Shown: positions 18,365 through 29,604, numbered from the stretch's first letter. The stretch: 64,000 nucleotides of DNA from Bacteroidaceae bacterium (GCA_017503235.1 JAFVTL010000063.1:53812-117811); one strand, 5' to 3'. Numbers and translations: made by a program. The notes: generated by a model not told the origin, from the sequence alone.

Positions 18365-18512
18365 CTACGCTTTGCGAGTCGTAAAACATTGCTTTCTGCG
18401 CACTAAAGCATTGCTTTCTTTCCCTCATTGCTTACACTGCGAAGATACCATTCTGCAGACCCACTTGTCAAGTATTTCGGCAATTATTTTTCAAGAAAAT
18501 GAAACTTTTTTC
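18365..18512 (+). repeat. Dispersed intergenic module, copy 2 of 3
   Basis: Same module as at 96-247 in the same orientation. The 22-bp units start with CTTT at 18370, 18392 and 18414, then the shared tail ends in AAGAAAATGAAACTTTTTT. It is followed directly by the inverted repeat at 18526-18705. Confidence 0.88.
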
Positions 18513-18525
18513 AGCACTTGAAAAA

Positions 18526-18705
18526 TTAGGCAGTTTAGGCAGTTTAGGCAGCTAAAATTATGCACGCATCCTTATCTTATAGTTGTAATAATATTTCAAT
18601 AATATATATAATCATATATATTATTAATTCAGTCTTCACTTATAAATTCAGCTATCAAAATAGGAGTGCGCAAAAAACACTGCCTAAACTGCCTAATCTG
18701 CCTAA
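18526..18705. repeat. Long inverted repeat with 9-bp iterated arms
   Basis: Left arm 18526-18551 is about three AGGCAGTTT units; right arm 18680-18705 is about three CTGCCTAAA-like units. They pair at 25 of 26 positions. The AT-only centre 18597-18624 is nearly palindromic. Layout matches 420-571 but the arm sequence is unrelated. Confidence 0.88.
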
Positions 18706-18862
18706 TCGTCTTTTCTGGGAAAGTTGACTTTGTATGGATTTGGTTGTTTCTTTTATGTTTTTAGCCAATAATCCACTTGCTTCCAGGGAGGAAGGAAATG
18801 ACCTTGCATGATAAATAGGAACAGACAAAGGTGGCGTTTTTTTAACTTCTCCCCCCTTGCCG

Positions 18863-19186
18863 ATGCCGAAATCTATCATTACCTTCGCAGACGGTATGGA
18901 TTTGAAAGAACGCATATGGGATGAGATTGGCGCCATAAAGACCCCCGGTTTCTTCGTGACGGCCGAAATGCAGCACGTAGGGAAGACGATGCCTACGGGG
19001 CTGGAAGCCTTTGTCGAGGACGTGCTGAAGCGCATCAGTGAGGGGGTGAAGTCGCGCAGGTTTGTCTATGTGGAGGGCGAATGGCGTATGTATCTGACAT
19101 TCTTTCCGACAACCGAGGTCGTGGACGAACGATATGCGTTGAAGAATAAGGTTGTCAAAATCAGGCGGAATATTGCGGATTTTTGA
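18863..19186 (+). CDS. Small protein of unknown function
   Basis: A 107-residue open frame beginning MPKSIITFADGMDLKERIW. It has an amphipathic helical stretch (LEAFVEDVLKRISEGV) and a beta-like stretch (RRFVYVEGEWRMYLTFFPTTEVVDE). No family is recognised. Composition is that of a folded soluble protein, and it is the only sensible frame here, but there is no clear -7 box upstream. It ends just before the -7 box of the Nif3-like gene. It stands next to the repeat at 18365-18705. Confidence 0.55.
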   Translation: MPKSIITFADGMDLKERIWDEIGAIKTPGFFVTAEMQHVGKTMPTGLEAFVEDVLKRISEGVKSRRFVYVEGEWRMYLTFFPTTEVVDERYALKNKVVKIRRNIADF

Positions 19187-19197
19187 ATAAAAATGCT

Positions 19198-19205
19198 TAT
19201 ATTTG
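19198..19205 (+). promoter_or_regulatory. -7 box of the Nif3-like operon
   Basis: TATATTTG lies 20 bp before the ATG at 19225 and after an in-frame upstream ATG at 19183, which supports the later start. Confidence 0.6.
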
Positions 19206-19224
19206 CGCAAATTTTCGCGGACAA

Positions 19225-20010
19225 ATGAAAATTAAGGAGATTGTAGATGCCCTTGAAAGGTTCGCGCCTCTGCCTTTGCAAGACGGATTCGATAATGCCG
19301 GCATGCAAATAGGACTGACAGAAGCGGAAGCAACAGGGGCTTTGTTGTGTCTGGACGTGACCGAAGAAGTGGTGGACGAAGCCATCGAAACGGGATGCAA
19401 CCTGATAGTCTCGCACCATCCGCTCATCTTCAAAGGCGTGAAGTCCATCACCGGAAAGGATTATGTGGAGCGATGCATCATGAAGGCCATAGCCAACGGA
19501 ATCGTCATCTACTCGGCTCATACCAACCTGGACAATGCAAGGGGAGGTGTGAACTTCAAGATGGCCGAAAAGCTGGGGCTGAAGGACGTACGAGTGCTGG
19601 AGCCTAAGGAATGGAAAGACGGAGAGGCAGGAGCCGGGGTGACAGGTGTGCTGGAACGACCGGAAACGGAAACTGGATTTCTGACCAGACTGAAAGAAAC
19701 CTTCGGAGCCGGATGTTTGAAGCACGGCAGGCTGACCGGAAGGACCATCCAAAAAGTAGCGTTGTGTGGAGGTTCGGGTGCCTTCCTGATGGGAAAGGCG
19801 CAGGAAGAAGGAGCCGACGTGTTCGTGACAGGCGAAGTGAAATACCACGATTACTTCTACTACGACGGAGCCCTGCTGGTGGCGGAAATAGGACACTACG
19901 AAAGCGAACAATATACGAAAGAAATATTTTATTCAATCATACGGGACATGTTCCCGGGGCTGGACATAAGAATGACCCGGGTTAACACCAATCCCATTAA
20001 ATACCTGTAA
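19225..20010 (+). CDS. Nif3-like dinuclear metal center protein (YbgI/DUF34 family)
   Basis: A 261-residue member of the NIF3/YbgI family, toroidal hexamers with two metal ions per subunit. It starts MKIKEIVDALERFAPLPLQDGFDNAGMQIG and shows SHHPLIFKG, the metal-binding His pair, SAHTNLDN, and GHYESEQ near the end with further metal ligands. It has no long insert domain, unlike forms with an extra PII-like domain. The biochemical role is debated. It lies 7 bp before the zinc-ribbon gene; this pair is conserved in Bacteroidales. Confidence 0.93.
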   Translation: MKIKEIVDALERFAPLPLQDGFDNAGMQIGLTEAEATGALLCLDVTEEVVDEAIETGCNLIVSHHPLIFKGVKSITGKDYVERCIMKAIANGIVIYSAHTNLDNARGGVNFKMAEKLGLKDVRVLEPKEWKDGEAGAGVTGVLERPETETGFLTRLKETFGAGCLKHGRLTGRTIQKVALCGGSGAFLMGKAQEEGADVFVTGEVKYHDYFYYDGALLVAEIGHYESEQYTKEIFYSIIRDMFPGLDIRMTRVNTNPIKYL

Positions 20011-20017
20011 GAAAGCT

Positions 20018-20779
20018 ATGGCAAAAGAAGCAAAGAAAGACCCGAGCGAATTGACCGTGGAGGAAAAGCTGAAGGCTCTGTACCAGTTGCAGACCATGTT
20101 GTCGGAAATCGACAAAATCAAGACCCTGAGAGGTGAATTGCCCCTCGAAGTGCAGGACCTCGAAGACGAAGTGGCCGGATTGAGCACACGTATCGAAAAG
20201 ATTCAGAATGACATCGAAGAACTGAAGGCACATGTAGCCGGCAAGCGCATCGAAATCGAAACAGCTAAAGCTTCGGTGGAAAAATATAAGAGCCAGCAGG
20301 AAAACGTACGCAACAACCGCGAATACGACATGCTGAGCAAGGAAATCGAATTCCAAAGCCTTGAAATCGAACTTTGCGAAAAGCGTATCCGCGAAGCACA
20401 GGCTGCTGAAAAGGCCAAGAACGAAGAAATGGCACGCAGCACTGAAGCCTTGGAAGAAAGAAAGCAGGACCTGGAAGCCAAGAAGGCGGAACTGGACGAA
20501 ATCATTTCTGAAACCAAGCAGGAAGAAGAAAAGTTGCGCGAAAAGGCTAAGGACTTGGAAACAACCATCGACCCGCGTCTGCTCACAGCTTTCAAGCGTA
20601 TCCGCAAGAACTCACGCAACGGCCTCGGAGTGGTGTACGTACAACGTGACGCCTGTGGTGGTTGCTTTAACAAGATTCCGCCTCAGAAGCAGTTGGATAT
20701 CCGTATGCGTAAGAAAATCATCGTATGCGAATATTGTGGCCGCATCATGGTAGACCCGGAATTGGCAGGTGTAGAATAA
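20018..20779 (+). CDS. Coiled-coil protein with C-terminal C4 zinc ribbon
   Basis: A 253-residue protein. Residues about 12-185 are a long, charged coiled coil. The end has CGGCFNKIPPQK and CEYCGRIM, two CxxC pairs that form a C4 zinc ribbon. It fits the family of putative nucleic-acid or nucleotide-binding zinc-ribbon proteins typically found beside Nif3-like genes. No signal peptide. Molecular role unknown. It is the last gene of the Nif3 operon and is followed by a strong hairpin. Confidence 0.9.
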   Translation: MAKEAKKDPSELTVEEKLKALYQLQTMLSEIDKIKTLRGELPLEVQDLEDEVAGLSTRIEKIQNDIEELKAHVAGKRIEIETAKASVEKYKSQQENVRNNREYDMLSKEIEFQSLEIELCEKRIREAQAAEKAKNEEMARSTEALEERKQDLEAKKAELDEIISETKQEEEKLREKAKDLETTIDPRLLTAFKRIRKNSRNGLGVVYVQRDACGGCFNKIPPQKQLDIRMRKKIIVCEYCGRIMVDPELAGVE

Positions 20780-20801
20780 TCTACCTATTAAATATCCACA
20801 G

Positions 20802-20840
20802 AAGGCTGTTCTTCCTGAAAGGGGAGGCAGCCTTTTATTT
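20802..20840 (+). terminator. Terminator of the Nif3-like operon
   Basis: AAGGCTG and CAGCCTT, with an inner CTTCC/GGAGG pairing, form a stem followed by TTATTTT. Confidence 0.75.
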
Positions 20841-20856
20841 TGGAGCGAGGAATGGA

Positions 20857-21306
20857 TTAGAGGTCAGTGTAGGAGGGGATGTCGGGCAGAAAAGAATAAC
20901 TCATCGACTGATAGTCAATCTTGCAACAATAATGGTTGATGCCATTGCTCACAATCAGATAATCCACCTTCAGAACCATGTTGTAGCGTGTTATCTGGTC
21001 GAAAACGGCTTGGGTGATGGCGATGTGTGGAGCCTTGTATTCTACAATCATGCGGGCGCTGAGATCCTTGTTGAACAGAACCGTGTCGCAACGTTTCTTC
21101 GTGCCGTTCAAATCAAGCTGTATCTCGTTGGCCAGCAATCCTTTCGGATAGCCTTTGTGGTCCGTCAGAAAATGTGTGAAATGCTGGCGCACCCATTCCT
21201 CGGGAGTGAGCGCGACATATTTTTTTCTCAACGGGTCGAAAATGAAGTTTTTTCCGTTCCGTTGTTGCATTTTAACGGCAAAGGATGGTAGGTTTAACGC
21301 TAACAT
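20857..21306 (-). CDS. Orphan type I restriction HsdR N-terminal-domain protein
   Basis: A 149-residue protein holding only the nuclease-like N-terminal domain of HsdR-type enzymes. The core motifs are EIQLDLNGTKKRCDTVLF and ARMIVEYKAPHIAI, which give the D...ExK pattern of the PD-(D/E)xK nuclease fold. There is no helicase, HsdM or HsdS gene nearby, so it is not part of a standard type I system. Such stand-alone proteins are conserved in Bacteroidales, next to holA. The start region overlaps the upstream DNA of the AMP nucleosidase gene. Role unknown. Confidence 0.85.
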   Translation of the reverse strand: MLALNLPSFAVKMQQRNGKNFIFDPLRKKYVALTPEEWVRQHFTHFLTDHKGYPKGLLANEIQLDLNGTKKRCDTVLFNKDLSARMIVEYKAPHIAITQAVFDQITRYNMVLKVDYLIVSNGINHYCCKIDYQSMSYSFLPDIPSYTDL

Positions 21307-21310
21307 TTAT

Positions 21311-21318
21311 TACATTTG
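21311..21318 (+). promoter_or_regulatory. -7 box of the AMP nucleosidase gene
   Basis: TACATTTG lies 44 bp before the ATG at 21362 and argues against the in-frame extension back to 21155. Confidence 0.5.
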
Positions 21319-21361
21319 CAACTATGGTTCTTTGTACCTGTCCGCAAAAATACAAAAGAAG

Positions 21362-22138
21362 ATGAAAACAAAAGAGGAAATCGTAAAAAACTGGTTGCCC
21401 AGATACACAAAAAGAAGGTTGGAAGACTTTGGCGAGTACATTCTGCTGACTAACTTTGATAACTATGTAGAACTGTTTGCCAAACGTTTCGGAGTACCAG
21501 TGCTGGGATATGACGCCAACATGACCTCGGCTACGGCTTGTGGGATGACCATCATCAACTTCGGCATGGGAAGCCCCAATGCGGCCATCATCATGGACCT
21601 GCTGGGAGCTATCAAACCCAAAGCATGCCTGTTCCTCGGAAAATGTGGCGGTATAGACGAAAAGAACCGTATAGGCGACTTTATCCTGCCTCTGGCGGCC
21701 ATACGTGGAGAAGGAACATCAAACGACTATTATCCGATAGAGGTGCCTGCATTGCCGGCCTTTATGTTGCAACGCGCCGTTTCATCCACCATCCGTGACA
21801 ATGCGCACGACTATTGGACAGGGACGGTGTACACCACCAACCGACGGATTTGGGAGCATGATGAAGACTTCAAGAAGCGCTTGCTACAGACGAGAGCCAT
21901 GTGTGTGGATATGGAGACGGCGACCCTTTTTGTAACGGGTTTTTACAATCATATCCCTACCGGTGCCCTGCTTCTGGTTTCCGATCAGCCCATGATTCCT
22001 GAAGGGGTGAAGACGGAAGCAAGCGATAGGCTCGTGACAAAAAGGTATGTGGAAGACCATGTCAATATCGGCATCGACTCCATGCTGATGATAATCGAAG
22101 AAAAGAAGACAGTAAAGCACTTGAAATACGAATGGTAG
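21362..22138 (+). CDS. amn: AMP nucleosidase
   Basis: A 258-residue protein of the PNP/UDP phosphorylase family. It contains FGMGSPNAAIIMDLL, FLGKCGGIDEKNRIGDFILP, an AIRGEGTSNDYYP segment and CVDMETATLF, the ribose-binding Glu region of the family. This is the short form common in Bacteroidetes; the long E. coli form has an extra N-terminal domain. It would split AMP to adenine and ribose 5-phosphate. It lies 14 bp before holA. The exact substrate is inferred from family resemblance. Confidence 0.88.
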   Translation: MKTKEEIVKNWLPRYTKRRLEDFGEYILLTNFDNYVELFAKRFGVPVLGYDANMTSATACGMTIINFGMGSPNAAIIMDLLGAIKPKACLFLGKCGGIDEKNRIGDFILPLAAIRGEGTSNDYYPIEVPALPAFMLQRAVSSTIRDNAHDYWTGTVYTTNRRIWEHDEDFKKRLLQTRAMCVDMETATLFVTGFYNHIPTGALLLVSDQPMIPEGVKTEASDRLVTKRYVEDHVNIGIDSMLMIIEEKKTVKHLKYEW

Positions 22139-22152
22139 TTAGCTAAGCAACT

Positions 22153-23169
22153 ATGGCCAAGGAGACGACATACGAAGAAATTGTACGCGAACTGAAGAAC
22201 CGCATATACAAACCTGTCTATTATCTGATGGGCGAAGAAGCGTACTATATTGACAAGATTTCTGAATATATTGCACAAACCGTATTGACCGACGAGGAGA
22301 AAGAATTCAACCTTACGGTGATGTATGGCGGAGAGACAGATGTGGCTTCCATTATCAATGCCGCCAAGCGTTATCCGATGATGGCCGACCACCAGGTAGT
22401 CATCGTAAAGGAGGCGCAAAATGTCAAGAATATGGAGGAACTTTCCTATTACCTCCAGAAGCCTCTGCTTTCCACTGTGCTGGTGATTTGTCACAAGCAT
22501 GGCACATTGGACCGTCGGAAGAAATTGGCCGTTGAAATCGAAAAAAACGGGGTTCTTTTCGAGTCGAAGAAGCTGAAGGATGCGCAATTGCCTGGATTCA
22601 TTTCGGCTTATTTGAAAAGAAAATCGGTGGATATTGAAGTCAAGGCAGCTGAAATGATGGCGGAATTTGTGGGCTCGGATTTGAATCGTATGGCGGGCGA
22701 GCTGGAGAAGTTGGTCATTACATTGCCGCAAGGGTCTACAAGAGTGACTCCTGAGCAAATTGAACAGAATATCGGTATCAGCAAGGATTACAATAATTTC
22801 GAATTGAGAAGTGCCTTGGTGGCTAAAGATGTGTTGAAAGCCAATCAAATCATTAAATATTTCGAAGAAAACCCCAAGACAAACCCTATCCAGATGACTT
22901 TGTCCGTGCTTTTTGGCTTCTTTTCGAACCTGATGTTGGCTTATTACGCTCCCGAAAAGACAGAGCAGGGAATTGCAGCTCAATTAGGCTTGAAATCGCC
23001 TTGGCAGGCTCGTGAATACATGGCGGCCATGCGTCAGTATAATGGGGTGAAATGCATGCAAATAATCGGAGAAATAAGATATTGTGACGCTCGCTCAAAA
23101 GGAGTGGAGAATGCTTCGTTGAGTGACGGGGACTTGCTTCGCGAACTGATTTACAAAATTCTTCATTAG
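22153..23169 (+). CDS. holA: DNA polymerase III delta subunit
   Basis: A 338-residue clamp-loader subunit that opens the beta clamp. The N-terminal AAA+-like domain begins TYEEIVRELKNRIYKPVYYLMGEEAYYIDKI, with no Walker A as expected for delta. SDLNRMAGELEKLVI and the helical C-terminal domain (about 215-338) fit the family. It follows the AMP nucleosidase gene by 14 bp. No hairpin is obvious at its 3' end. Confidence 0.92.
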   Translation: MAKETTYEEIVRELKNRIYKPVYYLMGEEAYYIDKISEYIAQTVLTDEEKEFNLTVMYGGETDVASIINAAKRYPMMADHQVVIVKEAQNVKNMEELSYYLQKPLLSTVLVICHKHGTLDRRKKLAVEIEKNGVLFESKKLKDAQLPGFISAYLKRKSVDIEVKAAEMMAEFVGSDLNRMAGELEKLVITLPQGSTRVTPEQIEQNIGISKDYNNFELRSALVAKDVLKANQIIKYFEENPKTNPIQMTLSVLFGFFSNLMLAYYAPEKTEQGIAAQLGLKSPWQAREYMAAMRQYNGVKCMQIIGEIRYCDARSKGVENASLSDGDLLRELIYKILH

Positions 23170-24184
23170 TATAAGGGTGGGGGCTGTTGGATTTCGTCCG
23201 ATAGTCTTCTTGGCATTCGCTTGATATTTTTTTGAGTGTCTTCACTACACTACTTCATTCTGTTATTTGCTATACTCATCGAAAATCTTTATTGGATAAA
23301 ATAAATGGTATGGTCGGGTGGCAAATAGAGTCAACCTGTTATTTTGTTCACTCTTCTCAATTTTTGTCCACCTGTCAAATTAAATAGGTGGAATTTTTCG
23401 ATGAATAGGGGATTTTTCTTGTTTTTTTCCCGATTTTTCTAGATGGTCTGTTCTTTTGTGTCTTAAATTTGACGTTAACTCCTTGTTTTTCTGATTGTTA
23501 TGTTAAAAATGGCCGCATGAGAATCGTTTATTTGTCAGAACGTGGTCATTTGCCCGTGAATACGGCAAGGAATTTTAATTTTGTGAAAATAGGGGATAAG
23601 TTAAAGAGAATTCATATAATAATTTAAAGATGTGAATGTTTTCAATGGGTTAAATTTACAATGATTACAAATTGGAAAATGTCTTTGAATTTACATTGGT
23701 TCATAAAATATACATTTGGGATTCGTTAAGATTTTATTTTGTAAATTCACAAAGATAAATCAAATGTGCTTGCTTTATTATCTTGAATTATTAACAGAAG
23801 TTCATGGGTGTAGATTTCCTTTTCTAAAGATTAATTCTGAGTCCGAGAATGTTATTACAAACCTAAACAAATAAATATTCATGGGTTATTTATCGGCTTA
23901 TATATCAGAAAACCAACGTTATATAAATAATTAGTGAAGTGTATTATCGGTTGTTTTCTGTTTCGATTTAAAAATGTAATTTATTTATGTAAAACATGTG
24001 TTTTAAATGGTGTAATATCTCTGATATTCAGCGAAATAAGATTATATATTAAAGCTATATCTAATTGTTTGTATGGGTTAATTTAGTTTTGTATTGTCAC
24101 TTGTGTAAAATGTCGCTTTTTTATATATAGGAATGTGAAATTTGCATATAGAAAAACAAATTTGTTTTATTGAAATTATTTCTA
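23170..24184. other. AT-rich gap of about 1 kb without a gene
   Basis: No open frame over 60 codons and no recognisable RNA gene. A weak hairpin CCACCT-12 nt-AGGTGG sits at 23369-23392. A+T content rises steadily toward the XRE regulator. No transposase remnants, target duplications or tandem arrays were seen by eye. Confidence 0.6.
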
Positions 24185-24192
24185 TACTTTTG
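24185..24192 (+). promoter_or_regulatory. -7 box of the XRE regulator gene
   Basis: TACTTTTG lies 33 bp before the start. A second identical box at 24214-24221 abuts the ATG at 24225 and could give a nearly leaderless transcript. Confidence 0.55.
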
Positions 24193-24224
24193 TATCGTTA
24201 CAAATTATAGCATTACTTTTGTAA

Positions 24225-24674
24225 ATGAAGAATAGAATCAATCAAATTTTGCAAAAAGAAGGCATAACTGCGACTTTATTTGCTGAAAAGATAGGGATTT
24301 CGCCTGCTTCCCTATCCCACATCCTGAATGGTAGGAATGAACCCAGCCTTGCGGTAGTGACCAAAATCCATGAATCTTGCGGTGTTAATCTGGAATGGCT
24401 GATTTATGGTGAGGGTGAAATGATGGTAAGGCCAAAGAATGACGATGAGGTAGAAAATGGCGCTTTGCAAGGCGATGAGATTCCGTTTTTTTCGCCCATT
24501 CCCCAAGGATACTCTGAAAATCGCAAGGAAATTGAGTCAAAAGCACCTTATTTTACACCTAAATCGGTTGTAAATGAGGAAATTAGATACATTGAAAAAC
24601 CTGAAAGAAAAATCACTGAAATAAGAATTTTCTTCGATAACGGTACTTACGAAACTTTTCATCCCAATAAATAA
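24225..24674 (+). CDS. XRE-family helix-turn-helix regulator
   Basis: A 149-residue protein. Residues 1-60 form an XRE/Cro HTH: MKNRINQILQKEGITATLFAEKIGISPASLSHILNGR is a clear helix-turn-helix, and NLEWLIYGEGEMM follows as in many Bacteroidales regulators. Residues 75-149 are hydrophilic and match no domain. It has two -7 boxes upstream and a large AT-rich gap before it, which may hold operator sites. It lies 79 bp before pyrK, which has its own promoter, so it is not clearly tied to pyrimidine genes. The regulon is unknown. Confidence 0.88.
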   Translation: MKNRINQILQKEGITATLFAEKIGISPASLSHILNGRNEPSLAVVTKIHESCGVNLEWLIYGEGEMMVRPKNDDEVENGALQGDEIPFFSPIPQGYSENRKEIESKAPYFTPKSVVNEEIRYIEKPERKITEIRIFFDNGTYETFHPNK

Positions 24675-24708
24675 GGTGTGAAAAAGGTCTGGATTGGGTA
24701 AATTCGTG

Positions 24709-24716
24709 TATATTTG
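24709..24716 (+). promoter_or_regulatory. -7 box of pyrK-pyrD
   Basis: TATATTTG lies 37 bp before the ATG at 24754 and after an ATG at 24694 in the same frame, which excludes that earlier start. Confidence 0.55.
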
Positions 24717-24753
24717 CATTATATATATGAATTTACCTGTTTTATTTATCAGT

Positions 24754-25533
24754 ATGAAAAAATATATCTTAGATTTGGAGGTAGTGCAGAATATCCGCTT
24801 GCACGCCAACTATGTTTTAATCAAGATGACTCATGCCGAGCCTCTTCCCGAGATGGTACCTGGTCAGTTTGCGGAAATCCGTATTGACGGTTCCCCTACT
24901 ACCTTCCTTCGTCGCCCCATTTCTATCAACTATGTCGATAAGTCAAAGAATGAAGTGTGGTTCTTGGTTCAGCTGGTGGGTGATGGTACTCGCAAGTTGG
25001 CTATGGTGGAACCCGGAGAATTGGTGAATGTGGTGCTTCCGTTGGGTAATGGTTATACATTGCCACAAAATCCAGGCGCTATAAAGCCTTTGTTGGTGGG
25101 CGGTGGAGTTGGTACAGCTCCTATGCTGATGCTTGGTTCTGAGCTCTCTAAAATGGGTTGTAAGCCTACTTTCTTGTTGGGTGCACGTTCTTCCAAGGAT
25201 TTATTGCAGTTGGAGGATTTCCAAAGTCTGGGTGAAGTATATGTTACCACGGAAGATGGTAGTATGGGTGAGCAAGGTTATGTAACCCAACATAGCGTTT
25301 TAAGTGCGCAGAGATTTGATAGGATATACACTTGTGGCCCTAAGCCGATGATGATGGCGGTGACGAAATATGCCAAGGCGAATGACATTGAATGTGAGGT
25401 GTCGTTGGAAAATACGATGGCTTGTGGTGTAGGTGCGTGTCTCTGTTGTGTGGAAAATACCGACGAGGGACACCTGTGTGTATGTAAAGATGGTCCGGTA
25501 TTTAATATTAAGAAGTTATTATGGCAGATTTAA
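24754..25533 (+). CDS. pyrK: Dihydroorotate dehydrogenase B electron-transfer subunit
   Basis: A 259-residue flavo-iron-sulfur protein that passes electrons from PyrD to NAD+. The N-terminal FAD-binding barrel has [12 protein letters not shown] (the RxYS-like site), followed by a nucleotide-binding domain with [15 protein letters not shown], and a C-terminal [2Fe-2S] cluster motif CGVGACLCC...[12 protein letters not shown] 24754 ([11 protein letters not shown]) is preferred; ATG 24727 is also possible. Its 3' end overlaps pyrD by 13 bp, indicating co-translation. Confidence 0.94.
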   Translation: MKKYILDLEVVQNIRLHANYVLIKMTHAEPLPEMVPGQFAEIRIDGSPTTFLRRPISINYVDKSKNEVWFLVQLVGDGTRKLAMVEPGELVNVVLPLGNGYTLPQNPGAIKPLLVGGGVGTAPMLMLGSELSKMGCKPTFLLGARSSKDLLQLEDFQSLGEVYVTTEDGSMGEQGYVTQHSVLSAQRFDRIYTCGPKPMMMAVTKYAKANDIECEVSLENTMACGVGACLCCVENTDEGHLCVCKDGPVFNIKKLLWQI

Positions 25534-26432
25534 GCGTTAACATTGGCAATTTAAAGCTTTCTAATCCAGTTATGACCGCTTCCGGTACATTTGGGTACGG
25601 AAAGGAATTTGAAGACTTTGTAGACTTGGAAAAGATTGGTGGTATCATTGTAAAGGGAACCACACTTCATCGTCGTGAAGGCAATCCTTATCCTCGTATG
25701 GCGGAAACTCCGATGGGTATGCTGAATGCCGTAGGACTCCAGAATAAGGGCGTAGATTACTTTATAAGCGAGATTTATCCTCAGATAAAGGATATTCGCA
25801 CTAACATGATTGTAAACGTCTCAGGCTCTGCTATTGAAGACTATGTACAAACGGCTGAAAAGATCAATGCCTTGGATGCCATTCCGGCTATTGAATTGAA
25901 TATATCTTGCCCGAATGTGAAGCAGGGCGGTATGGCCTTTGGTGTAACCGCAAAAGGTGCTTCAGAAGTGGTTAAGGCTGTTCGTGAGGTGTATAAGAAG
26001 ACATTGATTGTAAAGCTCTCTCCCAATGTGACTGACATTACCGAGATTGCTCGTGCGGTAGAGGGTGCAGGTGCAGATAGTGTGTCGTTGATCAATACAT
26101 TGTTAGGAATGGCTATTGATGCGGAAAAACGTCGTCCTGTCTTGTCAACCATTACAGGTGGTATGAGCGGAGCTGCCGTAAAGCCGATCGCTTTGCGTAT
26201 GGTATGGCAAGTGTCAAAGGCGGTCAATATTCCAGTGGTAGGATTGGGAGGCATCATGAATTGGAAGGATGCGGTAGAATTCCTTTTGGCGGGTGCAACA
26301 GCAGTTCAAATAGGTACGGCTAACTTTATTGATCCAACTATCACGGTGAAGGTGGCTGAAGGTATTGATGACTATCTGAACAGACATGGATTTACATCTG
26401 TAAAGGATATAATTGGTGGTTTGATTGTCTGA
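25521..26432 (+). CDS. pyrD: Dihydroorotate dehydrogenase B catalytic subunit
   Basis: A 303-residue class 1B enzyme that oxidises dihydroorotate to orotate in pyrimidine synthesis. It has [13 protein letters not shown] at the start, [15 protein letters not shown] with the active-site Cys of class 1 enzymes, KLSPNVTDI, and [27 protein letters not shown] for FMN phosphate. Pairing with pyrK confirms the NAD-dependent type. Followed by a terminator hairpin. Confidence 0.96.
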   Translation: MADLSVNIGNLKLSNPVMTASGTFGYGKEFEDFVDLEKIGGIIVKGTTLHRREGNPYPRMAETPMGMLNAVGLQNKGVDYFISEIYPQIKDIRTNMIVNVSGSAIEDYVQTAEKINALDAIPAIELNISCPNVKQGGMAFGVTAKGASEVVKAVREVYKKTLIVKLSPNVTDITEIARAVEGAGADSVSLINTLLGMAIDAEKRRPVLSTITGGMSGAAVKPIALRMVWQVSKAVNIPVVGLGGIMNWKDAVEFLLAGATAVQIGTANFIDPTITVKVAEGIDDYLNRHGFTSVKDIIGGLIV

Positions 26433-26459
26433 TTTGTTTACCGAATCATAGATTTTATA

Positions 26460-26503
26460 AAAAGCGGATTGAAGGGCTGTTTCCTTTAATCCGCTTTTCT
26501 TTT
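26460..26503 (+). terminator. Terminator of pyrK-pyrD
   Basis: AAAAGCGGATT-GAAGG and CCTTTAATCCGCTTTT form a long stem followed by CTTTT. The rest of the gap up to trmD holds only a perfect 7-bp hairpin (TAGTTGC-4 nt-GCAACTA, 26541-26558) of unknown meaning. Confidence 0.85.
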
Positions 26504-26783
26504 GTATCTGTAGAAAGAAGGAAATATAAATCCTTAATTATAGTTGCGCTTGCAACTAAATACAGTATGTTACATTGTTACATTTTCGATGAAATGGGTA
26601 ATTTTTGATGAAAATACCCCTCTTTTTGTATGAGGAAATCAGGGGTGATGAGTCCTTGATGTATGGATGATGATGTAGGAGTAAAGAGGAAATAATGATA
26701 AATATGTTGGAGAATCTCGCAAGATTATTGGTAGATGCCAGGTTCTTTCTAAATGTAAATCAATAACAAATTGTATTTATTTG

Positions 26784-27458
26784 TTACTTTAGTAAATCGG
26801 GCCTCAGACGTTGGGTTCTTTCAAGAGATTGTTGGAGTTCCCATTCCTTGATTTTGGCTTCATGTCCGGATAAAAGGATGTCGGGTACTTTCCATCCGTT
26901 GTATTCGGCTGGTCGTGTATAGACGGGAGCGGCCAGTAGGTTGTCTTGGAAAGAATCGGATAAAGCGGATTGTTCGTCGGAGATTACACCGGGGATGATA
27001 CGGACGATGGCGTCTGAAATGACGGCAGCCGCTAACTCTCCTCCCGTCAGTACGTAATCGCCAATACTGATTTCTTTGGTGATAAGGTGTTCACGGATGC
27101 GATAATCGATACCTTTGAAGTGTCCACAGAGGATAATCAGGTTCTTTGCCATGGAAAGTGTGTTTGCCATGGGTTGGTTGAATTGTTCTCCGTCGGGGCT
27201 TGTAAAGATGACTTCATCGTATTCGCGCTCAGCTTTCAGGGTGCTGATGCATCGGTCGATAGGTTCAATTTTCATAACCATACCTGCAAATCCTCCGAAT
27301 GGATAGTCGTCCACTTTGCGATAGCGGTCGTAGGCATAATCACGTAGATTGTGAATGTGTATTTCGGCCAGTCCTTTCTTTTGTGCACGGCTCATGATGG
27401 AACAATTGAAGAATCCTTCCAGCATTTCAGGCAAAACGGTTATGATATCTATTCTCAT
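26784..27458 (-). CDS. trmD: tRNA (guanine37-N1)-methyltransferase
   Basis: A 224-residue SPOUT methyltransferase that methylates G37 beside the anticodon using SAM. It starts [13 protein letters not shown], contains [13 protein letters not shown] and [12 protein letters not shown], and the knot motif [14 protein letters not shown]. Length is normal. It is divergent from ligA and has a short leader from the -7 box at 27476. Single gene. Confidence 0.95.
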   Translation of the reverse strand: MRIDIITVLPEMLEGFFNCSIMSRAQKKGLAEIHIHNLRDYAYDRYRKVDDYPFGGFAGMVMKIEPIDRCISTLKAEREYDEVIFTSPDGEQFNQPMANTLSMAKNLIILCGHFKGIDYRIREHLITKEISIGDYVLTGGELAAAVISDAIVRIIPGVISDEQSALSDSFQDNLLAAPVYTRPAEYNGWKVPDILLSGHEAKIKEWELQQSLERTQRLRPDLLK

Positions 27459-27475
27459 CTTTAGTGAATTTTCGG

Positions 27476-27483
27476 CAAAAGTA
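27476..27483 (-). promoter_or_regulatory. -7 box of trmD
   Basis: CAAAAGTA on plus is TACTTTTG on minus, 18 bp before the trmD start. Confidence 0.55.
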
Positions 27484-27515
27484 CAAAAATGAAAACGATT
27501 TTCCGCAAAAATCGC

Positions 27516-27523
27516 TATTTTTG
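27516..27523 (+). promoter_or_regulatory. -7 box of ligA
   Basis: TATTTTTG matches TAnnTTTG and lies 18 bp before the ATG at 27541, back to back with the trmD promoter. Confidence 0.55.
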
Positions 27524-27540
27524 TAGCTGAACTTACCTGA

Positions 27541-29544
<2,004 letters not shown>

Positions 29545-29604
29545 CTTTTTACTACAAATTTGCAAAAATCGTGTTATTTTTATAGTTAAAATAGAAAAAA
29601 GTCG

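Noticed and set aside
20857-21306. A type I restriction-modification system
   Set aside because: Only an HsdR N-terminal domain is present; no helicase, HsdM or HsdS in the window.
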